Of a stretch of DNA of 64,000 bases, positions 10,232 through 22,300 are shown in pieces. Origin of the DNA: Paraspadella gotoi (taxonomy: Eukaryota; Chaetognatha); NCBI GenBank assembly GCA_051294375.1, contig CM119271.1, positions 1,606,721 through 1,670,720 on the forward strand, given 5' to 3'. Position 1 is the first letter of the stretch. Each line of letters begins with the position of its first letter. A program made the translations under genes and the position numbers. A model generated the notes under the pieces. It did no database searches. It was not told the origin of the DNA and saw nothing but the letters and a program-made list of their open reading frames with translations.

Positions 10232-13200
10232 ATGGAAAAAATGAAAATATTTTACAATCTCGCTCTTTTGATTCAACGACCGTCATTTTCTCCGATCCTG
10301 TTATGCCTTTTGCTCCTGTGGCTCGTAGGGAGTGGAGCCGGACAAAATGCCGGAGAGACAGGGACGGGAAACGTTGTGACTGGGGGAGGTGTGTTACTGC
10401 GTTGGTTCAAGGGGAAGGTATACTTTAGACTAAAGTTTAGAGGGAATGAAGAAAGAAATTCAGCTATATAAAGGCGAGAGTAAGAAAGGGGGCAAACTTT
10501 TTTTGAAAGCAAATACCAAAAATCATTACATAGGTTTTAAATGGGAGTTAAATGAAAATATTTGTTATCACTCTAACTTTTATGTTCCGATATAACAAAT
10601 TGAGAATACTTTATATCATAACAACTGCCTTGTAGGAGCTTTTTATCGAGCCNNNNNNNNNNTAAGATTTTTTTGCAACTGTTTTACCCTCCTTTTGGAT
10701 ACTTAAATTTTAAACTTATCGTAACAAAATTAGAGCTAAATATTTTTATTACTTTGACATTTATGGGTTAGTATAATATTTCGGAAGCATGGAAATGAAA
10801 TGAATATATTTTTAGGTTTAATAAGGATAAAATTGTTATTTTCTATTAGTTTTTTTAGAAATACTATAAAATGAAAAAAGCTGATAGAAACTATAATATT
10901 TGTAAGATGAACCCACATTTTGTTTTTTTAATAGAAATATATCTTATACCCATGAGTTCCTTTTCAAATGCAAGAATTTTCCTTTTTTTTAAAAAAAAAA
11001 ATAAGCAATTTTTGTACCATGGTACAAAATTTTAAATCGCGATAACTAATAATTTAGTTACAGTATTTATATTTTTATTTGACTCCCATTTGAAATCTGT
11101 GTAAATAGTATAATCTTTTACTTTTTATAAACAAGCTAACAAAAAATTACCAGTTTATTACCATTTTTTTTGTTTTATAACTTAATTGTATTTTCAATAT
11201 GGAGAGGTACCGCAATTATAAAAAAAATGATATTTTTTGCTTCTTATTTATCTTATTTTTTAGGTTATTATCATTGGTAAAAGAATTAACAGGAAGAAAA
11301 GTTTTTCTGGATACAAATAAGAAATAGAGAGAAAACAGAGAGAGAGAGAGTACGCTAAAACTAGGACTGATCAGTGACCATGGACCAATAGAATGAAAAA
11401 CAGGATTTCAGGCATCTGTCTTGACTTAAGCCCCCCAGTCTTTTTTGTACTTACTCTGAGTCTTATTATTGCTTAGAGCTACTCACAGTGCATGCAATGA
11501 CTTTTAAAGAATTAATCATCTTGGTTTTCATGGGCAGGATCCGGAACCCAAAAAAATGTGATTACCCGACATCCTTTTTATGTCATTATGGCTCCCAAAA
11601 TAGTGAGTTTATATAACTTATTATAGATTGCCAGAATCATCGGTTTATTGTTGCTTAAGGAATTTTTTAAAAAGTTGAATGATAAGGAAATTTATAAGTT
11701 CCTTTTTTAGCTTTTGATTACTTAAGATTAATTTTTTATCTTTACGGTTTTTAATTGTAAAGTAATTTGAAAAATGTTCAAAATAATTAATTAATTGATA
11801 AATTAACTAATTATTAACTGCGATACTTCGTTCTACAGGTAAGACCCGATATCAAATACAAAGCCATCGTTACAATCACTGAACATTGTCCCTACAATTC
11901 GGTGAGAGTCAGTGGGACAATCACAAGAAACGGGATGGAGATTGCAGGCGATTCTAAGGTGATTGAAAGGAATGTGAGGAGTAGAAGGAGGGATAGGAGA
12001 AGGAGGATACCGAGGAGGAGGTAATGGTGGGGGGGAGAGACAAAAAAGAGAGAGTTGGGTGGGGGATTATTAAAAGGAGAAGAGAAAACAGTAGGAATGC
12101 ATTATCAGTATTAAAGAGAGAAAAAATGTTGTTTAATTTTATTAAAAGATAATTTAAAATGTTTTCTGGCTTTCAGGTTTTTTACAGAGGAATTCCGGAC
12201 CACCTTTTGATGTCAGTTCCAAAGAATACGGATATTGGGAATTACGAGTTTATTGCTCAAGGTGATGATAATGATTGATAATGATCTTTGTAAATACTAT
12301 TCTGATTAAACAAATAATGATTCTTGATATTTTTTTTCCCCTCTTTTGGGTTTTAATATTTATATCTTTTAATCTCAATCTTTTAATCCTAATTTTTTTT
12401 TTTCTTAGGCTTCGTCGATGTCACCAAAGGTTTTTTATTCAACGAGCGTCAAAGTCTCGAGTTTGATTCCCGGTCACTCATAGTTTTTGTTCAAACATCG
12501 CAGCCAATACAGAACAATCTTCTACCCATCACGTTACGGGTCATTGCATTGAACAAGGATCTTTCGCCCTACACGGGTGAGATGGATTATTATTAGTTTA
12601 TTAATTCCAAAGTGCTTGGCTTTCCTATCAATAAAGTGACAATATCTTTTAACTACTCCTAGAAGCATTAGATCAGAGAATACTGCTAATATTAATAAGT
12701 TCTTTTTTTTCCTCCCAGGAAATGTGGAGGTTAAAGTCATAGACAAAAATGACGTCGTCTTAAAATTTTACAAAAACATCCGCTGCTTTCAGGTCGCAAT
12801 AGAATGAAGGGACCCACTGAACATTAACCACGTTAATTTTCCGCGACCATTTTTAAATACCTAACTTTTGATTTCCTATTGCAGGGCGTGGCACGAATCC
12901 CCACTTTCGACCGTCCAGGGTCAGTCCCCAAGCCGCTTTGGCGAGTCGTTGTTCGCGCGCAGAATCACGACTATGTCACGATGATGTACCAAGCAAGAGT
13001 CAAGCAGAACAGGCTGGAGGCGAGTGATTGATAGGGTGATTTGCTTGTGTTAAGAGGTTGTAACAGTTGACGTTGATTGATTGTTCCAGAATCATGTTTT
13101 ACCTCCAGTAGTTCTTACAGTTTTTATTATTTATAATTATAATTAATAAATTAATAATTCCCGGTTAAACTCCCAAGGTAAACGTCTCCTCCCCGTTAAT

Positions 13201-15790
13201 CATCCCCGATGACAAAGAGACATTTACCGTCGCCGCCGACGCTGTCTACATCCCCGACATGAGATTCGTAGAGGGAGAGATCAACATGACGGCCACCGTC
13301 GTCTCTGCTGATGGAAAATCGTAAGTTTTGACGAGTATGGAGCTACTGTTTTCTGAAAGCCCCCCTTTCCGTTCTTAATCCTTAACTCTAATCTCTTATG
13401 CAATGCTCTTAACACAAATCCTTAACTTTTTCCCTACCCTACCCTTTCCCTTTCCCTACCCCAAACCTAAACATAAACTCTAATTCTTAACCTTAAATAG
13501 CCATAGCCGATGAAATTTAAATGCTATGTATTAGGAAAAAACAGTTTTGTGTTGACAACGAATTATTTGACACAATTTAGTCAGACATGTCGGCTCATCA
13601 AATTTAGAAGCCTTCATCAGTGTTGACAATCAATATTTTGTCTCTGTTGAAAGTAAGTTCTTTTGAGAGAGAGAAAGAGAGAGAGGAGAGAGAGAATGAG
13701 GGAGAGTTTCCAACAGAAGAATAGGGTAAGGGACAGTGGTCAGATCTGAGGACAGCTGAAGGTGAGGAGAGGGAAGAAGTAAGTCTTTGAAAAATGAAAT
13801 GAGAGTGGGAGAGAGAGAGAGAGAGAGAGCAAAGCAAAAATTTTTTAAAAAATACATTTAGCAATGTACAACAGAAGATAAAATGCATGAAATCTAAACA
13901 TAAACTGAAATTAATGTTAACAATAGAAGGGAGAGATCAACATGACGGCCACCGTCGTCTCTGCTGATGGAAAATCGTAAGTTTTGACCAGGATGGAGCT
14001 ACTGTTTTCTGAAAGCCCCCCTTTCCGTTCTTAATCCTTAACTCTAATCTTTATGCAATGCTCTTAACACAAATCCTTAACTTTTTCCCTACCCTACCCT
14101 TTCTCTTTCCCTACCCCAAACCTAAACATAAACTCTAATTCTTAACCTTAAATAGCCATAGCCGATGAAATTTAAATGCTAATGTATAATGTGTTAAAAT
14201 AATCTATCATGAGCATAGATTATGGTATTAAAATATTTTTTGTCAAAATGCTTTCTTCTAATAAGGCTTATTACAATTATTATATTATTATATAAAGAAA
14301 AACAATTTTTTTGAAATTTTGAAATTTTTTGGATTCTGATAAAGCATAAAAAGCTTTTAAAAATTCTTACGTTTTTTAAGTGAAGATAGAAAAAAAACTT
14401 CTTGTTTCAGAATCATGATTTTGGCTGAAGATTTAGAAGTTAATAGTTTGATTTGGTCTTTACAAATTACATGCTAATAATATAAAAAAGAAAACAAATT
14501 ATTTCTGGAGGTAACAATTTTGTTATGCACCTTTGAGGGAGACAGAAGTCTCTGAAGATCAGTGCATATATTTAAAAATAAACATGTTACCTTCAGAAAT
14601 AATTTGTTTTCTTTTTTAAATTATTAGCACGTAAAGACCAAATCAAACTATTAACTAATAAAAAACGGATAAAATCATCGAAAGATGATTATGATGATGA
14701 TTTTTAAAAAATTTTCTCACTCATTTTTATATTTAAAAAAGAAATATAAATTTAAATATTCTCAAAAAAATTTCTGGCCTTTCCTATCTATAAATAAATA
14801 TTAAAAGAATAATTACTAGGTTATGGAGCCATGTGAGAATTTTTTTGTCCATTGAAAGTCTACTTAAAAAATTTACAGGGAGTACATGCTCAAACCAAAA
14901 TTTATAATTAATTAATTGTAAATTTTTGACTCACCCCTACTATAAGAGTATTTAATACATTACTTATTTACTATTAATTTAAAAACACTGATACCATCTC
15001 AATTTTCAGCAATGGCACAGTGAAGAAAATAATAGGGTATTTTTACGAATATGTCGAGATTCGATACACACTGGCGGAGTTTCGGAAATTCGTCCCCGAT
15101 CTTGACGGCGCCACTATCAAGTTTCAGGCTGACATGTCCGATCCCGTCTGGTTGGATAGCGCCGTCGGTTATTCCATCTCCAAAGTCATGAAACAAAAGG
15201 TAAATTTTTGGGGATAATAGTAGATTAATTAGTTAAAAAGTATTATATTTAGTAGTTACCTGACCCGCGCGATTTTCCTTTCTACCAGGTGCATCTCAAG
15301 TTCCTTGGCACCGCTCCTTTTGTCTACAAACCGGGGATGCCTTTCTCCTTTCAGGTTGTTGCTTTTACAACGGACAGGTGCGAAAAAAAAACAAACAAAA
15401 GTACAATCTCTATTTAACACGATGAAAATGTATTAGTAACCAAAGTATTCGATAATGCCGCTAATCTAAAAGTTTACTGTTTAAACCCCAAAAGAACCTC
15501 TAAACTTCCGGGCGAACAAAAAAAAGCTCATCCGCGTCGACGCCGCCGGCCAGCGTCTCGACGAGCCGATTCGCGAAGACGGCGTCGCCCGTTTCGAGAT
15601 TCGGCGGCCCGTCTCGGGCGATTCGTTTTCCATCGACGCCACTTTGGACGGAGACCCCAGCGTCACCGCCAGGATCGTCGCCGTCCAACATCGCGACTCG
15701 AAAAAACAGTTTTTACATTGACGACGACGACGGTCAATCCGACAGTCGGTGAGTGGAGAGGGAGAGAGTGAGAGAGAGAGAGAGAGAGAT

Positions 15791-15843
<53 letters not shown>

Positions 15844-18800
15844 ACAAACTAAGAACACAACAAAAAGAGAGAAAGCTGAAAAAGAAGAAAGAAAGAAAAA
15901 AAGAGAGAAAGAGAAAAAATAAGAGAAAGAAAGACAGAAAGAAAGAAAGAAAGAGAAAGAAAGAAAAGAAAGAAAAAGAGAATAAAAGAGAGAAGAAAAA
16001 GAGAATAAAAGAGAGAACGAAAGAAAGGAAAATAGAATAAAGAGAGAAAAAAGAAGAGAGAAAGAAAAAGATAATAAAGAGGAGAAAGAAAGAAAGAGAG
16101 AAAGAAAAAGAGAATAAAGAGAGAAAGAAAGGAAAGAGAGAAAGAAAAAAGAATAAAAGAGAGAAAGAAAGAAAGAGAGAAAGAAAAAGAGAATAAAAGA
16201 GAGAAAGAAAGAAAGAGAGAAAGAAAAAGTGAATAAAAGAGAGAAAGAAAGAAAGAAAGAAGAGGAAAGAGTCAAAAAGAGAGAGAGAGAGACAGAGACA
16301 GAAGAGTTTGAAAGCTCGTTATTTTCTCCGAAGGTCGTTTCATCATCATCCACGCCTACTCGGACCATCATCTGCAACACTTTCAGTTCGTTGTCCTCTC
16401 TGCTTCCGATCTCATTGCAGACGGAAAAGTCTCGATGCAAAACAGACAGGTCAGAATATTTATGAGGTGATTCATTATGACAAAAACAGACAGATAGACT
16501 GACAGATGATGAAGACAGACTTGTCAGAAGATTAATGAATTGATTTATGATGACAGACAGTCAGACAGTTATGATGAAAAGCGACGGGTCAAAAGATTGA
16601 TGTGATGATTTACTGTGAGGAATACGGTGCACGAAACTCGACTTTTGCTGTTTAAAACCAGGCTACCTTTGACATTGCCGTCTCCAACAAAATGCTACCA
16701 ACAGCTCACGTGGTCGCCTATCATGTCGCAACTGATGGCCGACTGCTCTCAGCAGCTCTACATTTTCACGTCAGGTAATTCAAAATATCTGTTCATGACA
16801 AAGATCGATAGGCCCCACTAATCTTGGCATAGTAGTCTCATATAGTGACACACTTTTTAACCAAGAGTGAGACTTCAGATTTGATTTGACCAAAAGTAGT
16901 ATTAGAAATTTGAGGCTCGAAATCTCTTCCCACAACCCTCAACTAAAAAGCCAAGAAGTAGACTCGGACCTGGGAATGCAAGTTCACTACTCCAAGGACC
17001 CGACCACCAACACGATCGAGATGGTGGCCAACGCTCACCCCGGGTCCTACGTCGGCTTTTCCGCCGTCAACTTCTATCAACACTCCTTGACGGGCGGTTG
17101 GGGCGTCACGGAGCAAAGAGTCAACCACGAAATGTCCAAATTGGATAGAAATAAGTTTCTTGTGAATTCGTTTACGTTCGTGGTGAGGAAATAGAAAAAA
17201 TATGTATATAAATAAATAAATAGATAAATTTTTAAAAAAATCCATAAGTTTTTGTTATGAAAAATTGCCCCATCTCCCATCACGCAGGGGTCAGAGGGTA
17301 GTCACGGTGATCGTACAGTTCACATACCATCCTCGAATCACGGGATCGACTCACTGGCCACAATTCAAAGTAAAAACAATTTTTGAATTTTTGGGATATT
17401 TTTCACTGATTCCGTTCAATGGACGACCCTCTCCAGGCGCGGGCCTCATCGTAATCACGGACGCGGTCGTCGAGAGCCTCTTCTCGACCTGCAACTCCTC
17501 GCGCCACGCCGGATTCTGCGACGGCGTCTGCTTCGCCGTCGACAAAGTCTGCGACGGCGTCCTCGACTGCACTGACGGATCCGACGAGAGTGAGACGAGC
17601 AGCTTTTGCGCGGCTGCCGCTGATGCCGCCGCCGCCGCTGCTGCTGCTTTGTTTGTTGTTGAATTTAGGAAGATACTGATTCTCATATTACAATATTATA
17701 GACAACTTGAAACAAAACGCTAACACATCACTCTTTGAATAATTTACTGCAATATGCAAATGAGATTTATGAACTCAACCATATCTTTCAGATATTAATA
17801 AGTTATTTAACTAATAAAAATATTACTTAATTAATACTTTGGTTGATCTCTAGGCAAATGTCCCGATCCGGAAGAAGAGGCGAGACTCGACCCATTTCTC
17901 CGCGCTGTCTTCACCCACGAGCTGACTTATGTCCACACTACCGCCAAATATTTATCCAACAGACTGGGCTTTTAAGGTAATTCATCGCCATGGATACGGC
18001 TGGGTTATAAACAACATTAACTAGGGACATTGTGAAATTTTAAAATTTCCTATTTTCAATAATAAGTCAAAATATACAACAGTACATGTTTTCACGGGTT
18101 TGTTTCAAGTCTTTATAAAAAAAGTTTTTTGTATGAAAAAAATAAACTAAAAATGACCGAAGAATTATAATAATGATTAATTTAACAAATTGTACTATTA
18201 AACAACTAAAAATCCCAACAGGAGAAAATGGTCGACTACTACGGTAAGGCGATTGTAACAGCAACTGTGCCAGAAGAAAGAACACTGTGGGCCGTTTCTG
18301 CTTTTGCCATTCATAAACACAAAGGACTGCAGATCATTCGAGGTGAATCTTGTTCCGCTGGACTCTTCCTTTTAGAAGGAACAGTTTCCTGACTAAATAT
18401 TAGATTTAAATAAAATTTTATTATCCGAAATTAATTAATCTCACCTGTTTGTTTTTGAATAAAGTTTAAAAAACTCGCTGATTAACTGATTGAAAAGCTG
18501 AAATCTATTTTTAGTTTATCGATACCGTTTTTTCCCCCAAATTAAGTTGGCAGACACATGGGTTAAGGACTCTTAGAAGATAACTTTCAATCAAGGCTCT
18601 CTCACAGTCTAGTTGGTTAACTCCCAATTGTTGGCTTCCATATCAATGAAGCGTTATAATGTTATGTTATCATTTATCCTTTTCAGATCCAACATTCATC
18701 GTAGGAGCCCCTTATCTCACTATGAAGCTTCAGGGGCCGAGAGACGTTCGCCTCGGAGAACAATTCGGTACGCTAAATATAATTTTTTTTTGCCTATGGT

Positions 18801-19283
18801 TTTAAAATTGCAAACTAAGTATATACATTGTACAATTTAGCTTTGTTTTAACTTGAATACTAAACTCTTTAAATATAGTTTAAATATTTCTTTTCCCCTC
18901 AGCCGTCATGGTGGGCCTAACCAATGAAGTTCCACAAACGCTCGAGGCGCTCTTGTCGCTCAAAGGATCCGATACTTACTCTTTTGTTCACGTGGACGAT
19001 TTCAATTACATACGGGCCTACGATCCAACGACCTACTCCGGATATGATTTTCAGACATTGGTAAAAGATTTTTAAAACATTATTAGTATTATACAAATTT
19101 TTTGATAGAGCCGCAATGTTCCATTTTCATTTACAATTAATATTAAAAAATACGTAAAAAGTCATGAGAAATTCAAAACTACATTTATTTCTCACTTGGC
19201 ATTTATATCAACGTTCTTGTCTTATTTTGATTTCAAATAATCAAATCAAAATAAGACAGGAATATTGCGAGAACACTTTTAAT

Positions 19284-19336
<53 letters not shown>

Positions 19337-22300
19337 CTCATTTTTACTCATTTTAACTTTCCTCAGGTTGTGCTCCGAGGTCGTCGCAGTCGCCTCATTA
19401 ACTTTCCCGTCGTGGCGAAGGAGTTGGGTGAGGTCAAAATCAAAGTCATCGTTCAGACTCCCGTCGTTTCCATCACAAAGACACTTACCCTGGGTAAGGA
19501 CTATAGCAACTCAATAAATAAATAAAATTATTAAATAAGTAATTCTAAAGTTTTTTTGTCCTTTAATCACTGAATAAATGAATAACTTCAACCCATCAAT
19601 GAATCATTGAATAAATCAAATAGTCATTTTTTGGACAATCAGAGGTTCTACCACAGGGAGTCGTGGCCGATGAATTTACGCCCATTTTCATCAATCTCGA
19701 CAGCACAGGTATTAAAAAAAGTCATAAAAAAGTCATAAAAAAAAGTTGTTTTTTTTTCTTGTTTCTGTTTTCGCGTCCATAACTGTTCTCCAATGTTCAT
19801 TCGATCGTTCATTTCATTACTGAGAATTTAGTGTGCAATTAATGTGCAAAATATTGTTTTAAGAGATTTCAACTTTGTGCGCCTAAGTCCTAATGGCCTT
19901 ATTAACTTCATTTCTCATCAAATTTAAAACCTACATGTACTTATGACCTCCCAACCCAGCCAAGTACAAAGACTTCTTGGCCATCTGGATGCCCGAGCGC
20001 TTCAAGGTCCCCTTGGAGCCTCGCTACCAGTTCGTTCCCGGTTCGCGCCTCGCCAGCATCTCGCTGGTCGGCGACGTCATGGGCAACAACTTTATACACG
20101 ACGTCTTGACTGTAGGGAACACAATCGCGTTGGAGTTTCATTCCGGCGAGGCGGTTCTTTACACGTGGGTGGTTGTACTTATTTTTTTTTAATATTTTTT
20201 TATTTTAGTTTTTAGTATGGAAAAAATGATGCGAGTTCAAAAAATGATGCGAGTTAAAAAAAAATTTAAAAAAGGTTTGCCCCCTAACATATTGTGATTT
20301 ATCATCTGATTAGCAGATTACCGCTTAATTATTGTAGGCAGATCCGACATTGTTTGCTCAAACTTGTTTATTTTTATTTTATTTTTAAATTTTTATTTTT
20401 TTAATATTATCTCGCCAGACTGGTTTAAGATAATCGTTTAGAATTGCTTCTTTGTGCCGTCGTCGTCGTCGTCGTTACGCTTTTTTACAATTGGAAATTG
20501 TAAAAGTATGTAACCATAAGAAGCTAAAAATTTAGATATGGCTTCTCATCATCAAGATCTCTGAAATTGTCATTTTTCATATCAATACTCTGATTTCTTT
20601 GTTTTATTTACTAAACAATTTTTATATAAAAACTACTACGAATTACAAATACAATTATGATTTAATTATCTGTTGCTCTCTCTCTCTTTTAATTATATGT
20701 CGCTCTCTCTTTTTTTCTCCATCGCTGCCTCTTCAGATTCGTTTAAAAACAAGTTCAGATCTGCAGCAGCTGGACTGCTCTTTTTCTTTCTCTCTCTCTT
20801 TCTCTGTTACTATTACATAAATAATCTATTACTATTACTTTAATAATCAATTATTATTACATCAATAATCAATTACTATTATATCAATTATCAATTACTA
20901 TTACATCAATAATCAATTACTATTACATCAATTATTAATTACTATTACTTCAATAATAAATTTCTATTACTTAAATAATTTGTTATCGCATCAAATTTTT
21001 TCCCGGATGTTTTATGATAGAAACGACTTGCGAGATCACTATACTATATCACTATACTATCACTTTATTGTTGAAATCTTAATTAATTTAAATATAACAG
21101 CATCATCATTTTGACGAAATGTCATAATTTCCATTTTCCATCAGCGTCGTCGTGAATCTGTTGACACTTCGCTACCTCAAAGATTCGGATTATTTGACCC
21201 CGGATCAACTGCAGAAGACTATGAAGGGCGTGGCCCTACATCAGATTCGACTCATGTCGATGTACGTCTACGATCGAGAGATGGACTGGGGCTATTTTCG
21301 ACCCTTTAGGGGCACCACCAAGGGTAGGGAAAGCAAAGGGCTACAGGCGCGATTCTATTATTTGAAATTCGTTCTCCCCTCAATTACGGAAAAATTACAG
21401 AAAACTTGTGGTTCACCGCCAGCGTGTTCAAGTGGCTTCGTGTAGGCCAGATCCCCGAGTGGGAGGATTACTTCTGGGTCGACAACACCATGCTGGAGAG
21501 ACTGCTGAAGTGGATGATGGCTCACCAGCACAACACCACCGACTCTGTAGATCGTGAGTCACTAATCTATTGGGATGGATTTATTTGATTTATTTCAACC
21601 AATTAAAGGAATTTTAAAGCTTTCCGCTTCATTTTTCTTCATTTACGTACATGTATAATTTATTTTTTTAATTATTTCTATATATGGCATTAAATATTGA
21701 CGTCAATACATAACAACCTTGCTTTTCCTGTTTGGGTTCTATTTTTTTTTTAATTATTAATTTATTTGACTTACATAAGTCATAACTTTACGTGATTTTT
21801 TTCCCTAAATTTAATTCCCTCATATTCAAATTTATTAAATTCTCAAATTTTTATTTAAACATTTCCCAACATCCCCAGTCCACCGTCGCGGCTGCTTCTA
21901 TGAACCTTACAACGAGACTTACCTATTCATCCACTTTGGCTCCACCTTCGAGTTGGACAACAACACCAACTTGGCGCTCACCGCTCATGTCCTCATCGCC
22001 ATCGCGCAAGAACCTCGATATTTGTTGGGATCGGTGGGCGCGAGGCTCGTCGTGGCCATCAACAACGCCGTCACTTGTTTGGAGAATAACTTAAAGTGGA
22101 TTCGGTAAGAAAAGATATGTATAATAGGAAATGCTTTCGACATTTGTATCTTATATTTGACCCAACCAAATAAACCACATTCTTACCCCAGAGAGCCCAA
22201 TCGACTGGGCTACAAAGATGCCCACTTAGTGGCTTTAATCACCTATGCGCTCCACGTTGCGGGCAGCGAGCAAAAAGATGAAGCCTTTAAGCAACTGGAA

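Noticed and set aside
10081-10428. 115-codon frame overlapping Mcr exon 1
   Set aside because: The overlapping frame from 10232 carries a proper signal peptide and splices in phase to MG1; the longer one does neither.
16000-16330. Possible CRISPR-like regular spacing in the purine repeats
   Set aside because: No unique spacers between repeats; plain imperfect microsatellite in a eukaryotic intron.
15481-16440. 319-codon Ser/Leu/Phe-rich frame on the minus strand
   Set aside because: It is the translation of the purine tract in Mcr intron 11 running into the antisense of exon 11. Composition is purely simple-repeat.
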